Both the position numbers and the translations under genes were made by a program. Shown in pieces: positions 60,981 to 64,000 of a stretch of 64,000 bases of DNA (position 1 is its first letter; each line of letters starts with the position of its first letter). Source of the DNA: Nannocystis exedens. Lineage in GTDB: Bacteria > Myxococcota_A > Polyangia > Nannocystales > Nannocystaceae. The notes below the pieces were generated by a model. The model was not told where the DNA came from. It worked only from the letters and a program-made list of their open reading frames with translations, and made no database searches. Location of the stretch: assembly GCF_002343915.1 (NCBI RefSeq), contig NZ_NETK01000001.1, positions 2,862,001 through 2,926,000 on the forward strand, written 5' to 3'.

Positions 60981-62109
60981 TCCGACGCAGAGCCGTTGAT
61001 GTTGGTGAAGTCATGTGCACGCGGCGCTAGATCCCCCTACGGGCCCGTTTACGGTAAGGCGTCTCGAAAAGAGCCAAATTCGAGACGAAATCGAGACGAA
61101 TTTTTGAGACAACCGGGAGATCGCGCCGTCGCGCATCAGGGCCTTCCAAGCACCCTAGACCCCCCGCTTGACCAAGCTTTCAGGTCGCCGGTCGCCGGGC
61201 CGTCGAGACAAGCGGAGTAGGGACGAAGCGGGCACGTTCGAGCGACGGGCGACATCACGCTCGCTGGTGGACACTCGGTGGATGGCCAGGGTCAAGCGCT
61301 CGACATGAGCCAGAGGACAGGCGGCTCCTCTTGCGCCGCCGACGACTTGCCCGAACGCGGCGTGCAGTAACCTGTCTCTTCACGCAGCCGTCGAGGGCGT
61401 GCTGGGTGCCCAGGGGCGCCAGTCCCGCCAGCGAGGAGACATACTCGCCGACGGGGACGTGAAGCGACCCGGCGCTGGCCACGCGGGCGAAGGGCGAGGT
61501 GCTGGTGGCGGCGGTGGTCGACGCGATGCTGGCGGGCATCGCGGCGCTGCGGACGGCGGCGCTGCCGGTGGCGACAGCGCCGCTGTGGCGACGCCCGCGA
61601 TCGTATCAGGCCGCCGACGACGGGCAGGACGTCCCCGGGCGCGTCGTCGACCGCGTCCGCGTCGTCGAGCGTCGCTCCCGACCCTGGTTCTCGTCGACGT
61701 CAGCGGCACAGGCAGGACATGAAGCGGTGGAACAGCCGACGGTCGCCCCTCCGCGACGGTGAATTCGTCCGAGCCGTTGACGCCCGTCGACCGGCGCGAG
61801 GGCGCCCCGATTCAGCGAACGTCCAGAGCCGATCTGGTGCTATCGTGCCGTCAGATGTGCTTGCGCCCAGTCCGCGAAGGACGTGAGCGGAATGCCGATT
61901 TGAGCGCCTTTGTGGGGGAGAAAGATGGGGGTAAGGGCGGCGGCGGCGGCGGCAACCTACCGCCGATGCAATTCAAGCCATGACGTGCTTCGCCGCGAAT
62001 CGGTCGAGCTCGACGTCGGAGGGCGGTGCGGAGGACAGCGCGGCGCCCGACATGGGCCCGCCGCCCGACTTGGGGGAAGTGCAGCCGAGCGTCCGCACAC
62101 GCGACCGGC
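60981..62109. other. 1.1-kb region without a recognisable gene
   Basis: Contains direct repeat copy B (61002-61099) and otherwise overlapping frames with no shared preference. A plus-strand frame at 61499-61600 (LVAAVVDAMLAGIAALRTAA) and one ending at 61983 (GGGNLPPMQFKP) look partly gene-like but have no start, length or homologue I can name. It reads as decayed sequence. Confidence 0.45.
61002..61099. repeat. Direct repeat copy B (~98 bp)
   Basis: Partner of 51032-51128, same orientation, about 80% identical, sharing CCCCCTACGGGCCCGT and TCGAAAAGAGCCAAATTCG. It lies 22 bp upstream of the GTG of the DUF3592-like gene and is followed by GACGAATTTTTGAGAC. Confidence 0.75.
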
Positions 62110-63114
62110 TTACCTGCCCTGCTGCTCGAGGAACGCGAGCGCTGCACGGTCATCGACCTCGAAGTCCGCCGGCCGGTGCCCGACGGTGCGGCGCAGGAGC
62201 TCGGCTGCCTCCGCGCCGTAGGCCTCGACGACATCGAACGACAGCCAGAGGGCCGGCCACGGCGGCTCGGTGCCGAAGATGGCATCGATGAACTCGAGCA
62301 CGGACTTCGCGTCCCGCAACGACGGGTAGAGCCATACCACTGCATCGCCTGTCCCCTCGACCTCTTCCCGCATCAGGTCGGCTTTCAGCTCTTCGGCGAT
62401 CGACGGGTCACGAGAGAGCGCGAACGCGACACGAGCGCGGACTCCCGGAGATCGGTCCCGCAGCCGCGCGAGGAGGGGCCGGGCCTCGGCGAGTTGGCGA
62501 GCGAACGCGTCCTCGGACAACCCGGAGACCCACGCGCGCAGCGCCCACCAGAACGGGTCCGTCACAGTGTCCGCGCCCGTGTAGAGTTCCCACGTGTCGC
62601 CCTCGATCGGCTCGACGAGATCGAACAGGATCCCGCCCGAGTCGTCGTCGGTGTCGAGCGCCGTGAACTGCCCGGGGCTCGTCAGCACGTCGAGGCAGAA
62701 CGCGAGCCCCTTCGTCCCCGCCCAGAGGTCGACGAGCCCGCTGCCACGACCGACCCGCCACGTCTGGAGCGACTCTCTGCGGTTGTCAGTGCGGGTGCGC
62801 TCGAGGACGAACGCACGAAGCAGCTCTTTGATGACGTCGAGATCCTCCGGCGGGTCGTCGCGCTCGAGCTCTTCGAGCACCGCCGCGAGGCGCGACCGCA
62901 GCGGCTCGCGCTCCGCCCGGAACGCGGTCGGACGCAGCACGCGATTGCCGATCTGCGTCTCTTCCTTGGTCCGTATGGACCAGGACGTAGCGAGAATCTC
63001 CCAAGCGACGTACGGAGGGGCCGTTTCCGGATCGTCGGTTTCCGGATCGTCGGGAAGATGGTTGCGGGCTCCGTGCAGCTTTCGTCGTGTCGCGGGGGTC
63101 CAGGTCAGTGTCAT
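62110..63114 (-). CDS. Hypothetical protein, cytoplasmic
   Basis: A 334-residue protein starting MTLTWTPATRRKLHGARNHL at 63114 (ATG at 63123 also in frame). Visible stretches are PYVAWEILATSWSIRTKEET, SRLAAVLEELERDDPPEDLD, GLVDLWAGTKGLAFCLDVLT, RLRDRSPGVRARVAFALSRD (HEAT-like) and LLRRTVGHRPADFEVDDRAA. The HEAT-like middle and Trp-rich start resemble proteins found in paralogous families in myxobacteria, but I cannot name the family. No signal peptide. The C-terminus LAFLEQQGR may be premature, since the sequence beyond it is decayed. Confidence 0.65.
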   Translation of the reverse strand: MTLTWTPATRRKLHGARNHLPDDPETDDPETAPPYVAWEILATSWSIRTKEETQIGNRVLRPTAFRAEREPLRSRLAAVLEELERDDPPEDLDVIKELLRAFVLERTRTDNRRESLQTWRVGRGSGLVDLWAGTKGLAFCLDVLTSPGQFTALDTDDDSGGILFDLVEPIEGDTWELYTGADTVTDPFWWALRAWVSGLSEDAFARQLAEARPLLARLRDRSPGVRARVAFALSRDPSIAEELKADLMREEVEGTGDAVVWLYPSLRDAKSVLEFIDAIFGTEPPWPALWLSFDVVEAYGAEAAELLRRTVGHRPADFEVDDRAALAFLEQQGR

Positions 63115-63163
63115 CGCGCGCAACGTAACGGTTCGAGAATCCGACAGTCAACGCTAATCGAGC

Positions 63164-63179
63164 CCGTCCCGCGGGACGG
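63164..63179. other. 16-bp perfect palindrome
   Basis: CCGTCCCGCGGGACGG lies 50 bp upstream of the 62110-63114 gene. It could be an operator or a terminator for sequence to the right. It lacks the ACATG core of the dispersed hairpins. Confidence 0.35.
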
Positions 63180-63253
63180 AGTCGGAAAACATGGAAGAGC
63201 GGATTGTGGCCCGTCGAAAGGGCCGTCGCGGAGCTGATCAAGTAGTACTAGCA

Positions 63254-63556
63254 ATGCTGCACTACGCGCAGGCGTACACGGTCGCGGTGGCGCTCGACCT
63301 TGGGCTGTCGTTCGTCGACGTCGTGTTCCTACTGGCGATCTCGGGGGTGCTCGGGGCGGTGCCGATCGCGATCGGCGGACTCGGCGTGCGCGAGCTGTTC
63401 TTCGCCCTCGCGGTTCCCGTTGCTCGGTAGCTCGGCCGGGGCGGGGTGAATTTCGGGCTCGGCGTGTTCCTGCTCATTCACGTGCCCGTGACCGGGCTTG
63501 GATTTGTCAGCTGGCAGATTGCGCCGCCGCCGCTCGGCGAGCCGTCACAGCGATGA
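63254..63556 (+). pseudogene. C-terminal fragment of a flippase-like membrane protein (UPF0104)
   Basis: The frame reads LHYAQAYTVAVALDLGLSFV, DVVFLLAISGVLGAVPIAIG, GLGVRELFFALAVPV and then an in-frame TAG (63428-63430). The same frame continues NFGLGVFLLIHVPVTGLGFV to a TGA at 63554. The AVPIAIGGLGVRE motif is the signature of lysylphosphatidylglycerol-synthase-like flippases. About the first 200 residues are missing. Confidence 0.65.
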
Positions 63557-63597
63557 CGGCGAGGGCTTCTCTGCGATGACGCGCTGCCCGGCGGCGG

Positions 63598-64000
63598 TCA
63601 CGGCGGGATGACGTCGAGGTCGAGGCCGCCGGGATACGCGTAGCTGACGTACTGGCCGTAGCCGTAGACCTGGACGCCGAAGGGGGCGTCGCCGGTCAGG
63701 GTGTGGTCGCCGTCGCCGTCGTTGGCGAGCAGGACGCGGGCGACGGAGAAGCCGGTGGCGCCGATCGCCTGGAAGTCGGCGACGGGTTGGCCGTCGAGGA
63801 CGACCTCGGCCCCGGTCGGGGCGATGATGTTGACGAAGTTGCTCTCGTAGTTGGTCGGGGCGTGGAACGCGTAGCTGCTGCGGTACTGCTCGATCGGGAC
63901 GGCGATCGTCATCGCCGGGTCGCCCGCGCCGCCGCCCCCGGCTTCCTGGCTGAGGAGGTACTCGCTGACGGCGATCTTGAAGTTCGCGGAGACCTTGAAG
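63598..64000 (-). CDS. IgGFc-binding-like secreted protein, N-terminus beyond window
   Basis: The C-terminal 133 residues of a protein whose 5' part lies outside the window. FKIAVSEYLLSQEAGGGGAG, DPAMTIAVPIEQYRSSYAFH, APTNYESNFVNIIAPTGAEV, then VLLANDGDGDHTLTG, FGVQVYGYGQYVSYAYPGGL and a stop after DLDVIPP. This is the end of the IgGFc-binding N-terminal domain family common in myxobacterial surface proteins. It is probably exported; the function is unknown. Confidence 0.85.
   Translation of the reverse strand, partial: FKVSANFKIAVSEYLLSQEAGGGGAGDPAMTIAVPIEQYRSSYAFHAPTNYESNFVNIIAPTGAEVVLDGQPVADFQAIGATGFSVARVLLANDGDGDHTLTGDAPFGVQVYGYGQYVSYAYPGGLDLDVIPP

Noticed and set aside
51032..61099. Composite transposon bounded by the two direct repeats
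   Set aside because: The repeats carry no transposase or terminal inverted repeats, and the only transposase belongs to the internal IS630 with its own ends.
61499..61762. Plus-strand frame with LVAAVVDAMLAGIAALRTAA as a membrane protein fragment
   Set aside because: The stretch is short and alanine-rich, which GC-rich random frames produce often; no motif supports it.
63130..63145. GGTTCGAGAATCC resembling a tRNA T-loop
   Set aside because: No acceptor or anticodon stems can be built around it.

Overview
This is a very GC-rich window whose genes point to a delta-proteobacterial myxobacterium, most likely suborder Nannocystineae (Nannocystis, Plesiocystis or Enhygromyxa type). The supporting features are MYXO-CTERM-like sorting tails, DUF4215 cysteine-rich repeat proteins, many lipoproteins with Thr/Asp/Gly-rich linkers behind the lipobox, an RsbR-like PAS-STAS protein, a Ser/Thr kinase, and paired DUF1592/DUF1552 genes. 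This is inferred from gene content. No rRNA or tRNA gene was seen.

Layout. 0-3.7 kb is a regulatory block: an AraC-type regulator divergent from an NmrA-like oxidoreductase, then an AhpD-like protein and an ECF41-type sigma factor, preceded by a sequence that matches the ECF41 promoter. 3.7-12.3 kb holds a coiled-coil protein, lipoproteins, a serine hydrolase, a decayed methyltransferase, a Ser/Thr kinase, a secreted DUF4215 protein and the PAS-STAS protein. 12.7-24.7 kb contains two DUF1592+DUF1552 pairs, a histidine kinase, a LigE-like glutathione transferase, a lipoprotein hydrolase and a beta-helix protein. 24.9-43.5 kb holds more secreted proteins (including a 16-repeat DUF4215/lamin-tail protein), a TRIC-like channel, an EXPERA-domain membrane protein (possible sterol link), a frameshifted Nudix gene, an SDR, a frameshifted GlcG-like gene, a second beta-helix protein, gamma-glutamyltransferase, and a four-module RNA end-processing protein.

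From about 43.5 kb to the right edge the window is a zone of gene decay. It holds a truncated ADP-ribosylglycohydrolase, two BRCT remnants, a VWA remnant, a DUF4215 scrap, a broken WD40 gene, a flippase scrap, one IS630-family element and a ~97-bp direct repeat about 10 kb apart. Intact genes there are a DmpA-like peptidase, a large secreted lipase-like protein, a 1079-residue WD40/repeat protein and several hypotheticals.

Two observations stand out. First, 36568-39588 encodes one protein joining an MJ1316-like RNA-end recognition domain, an endonuclease/exonuclease/phosphatase domain, a 2H phosphoesterase and a eukaryotic-type poly(A) polymerase core with all three catalytic aspartates. Second, short inverted repeats built on ACATGTCC/GGACATGT recur, mainly between genes and often just past stop codons, and look like a dispersed terminator family.
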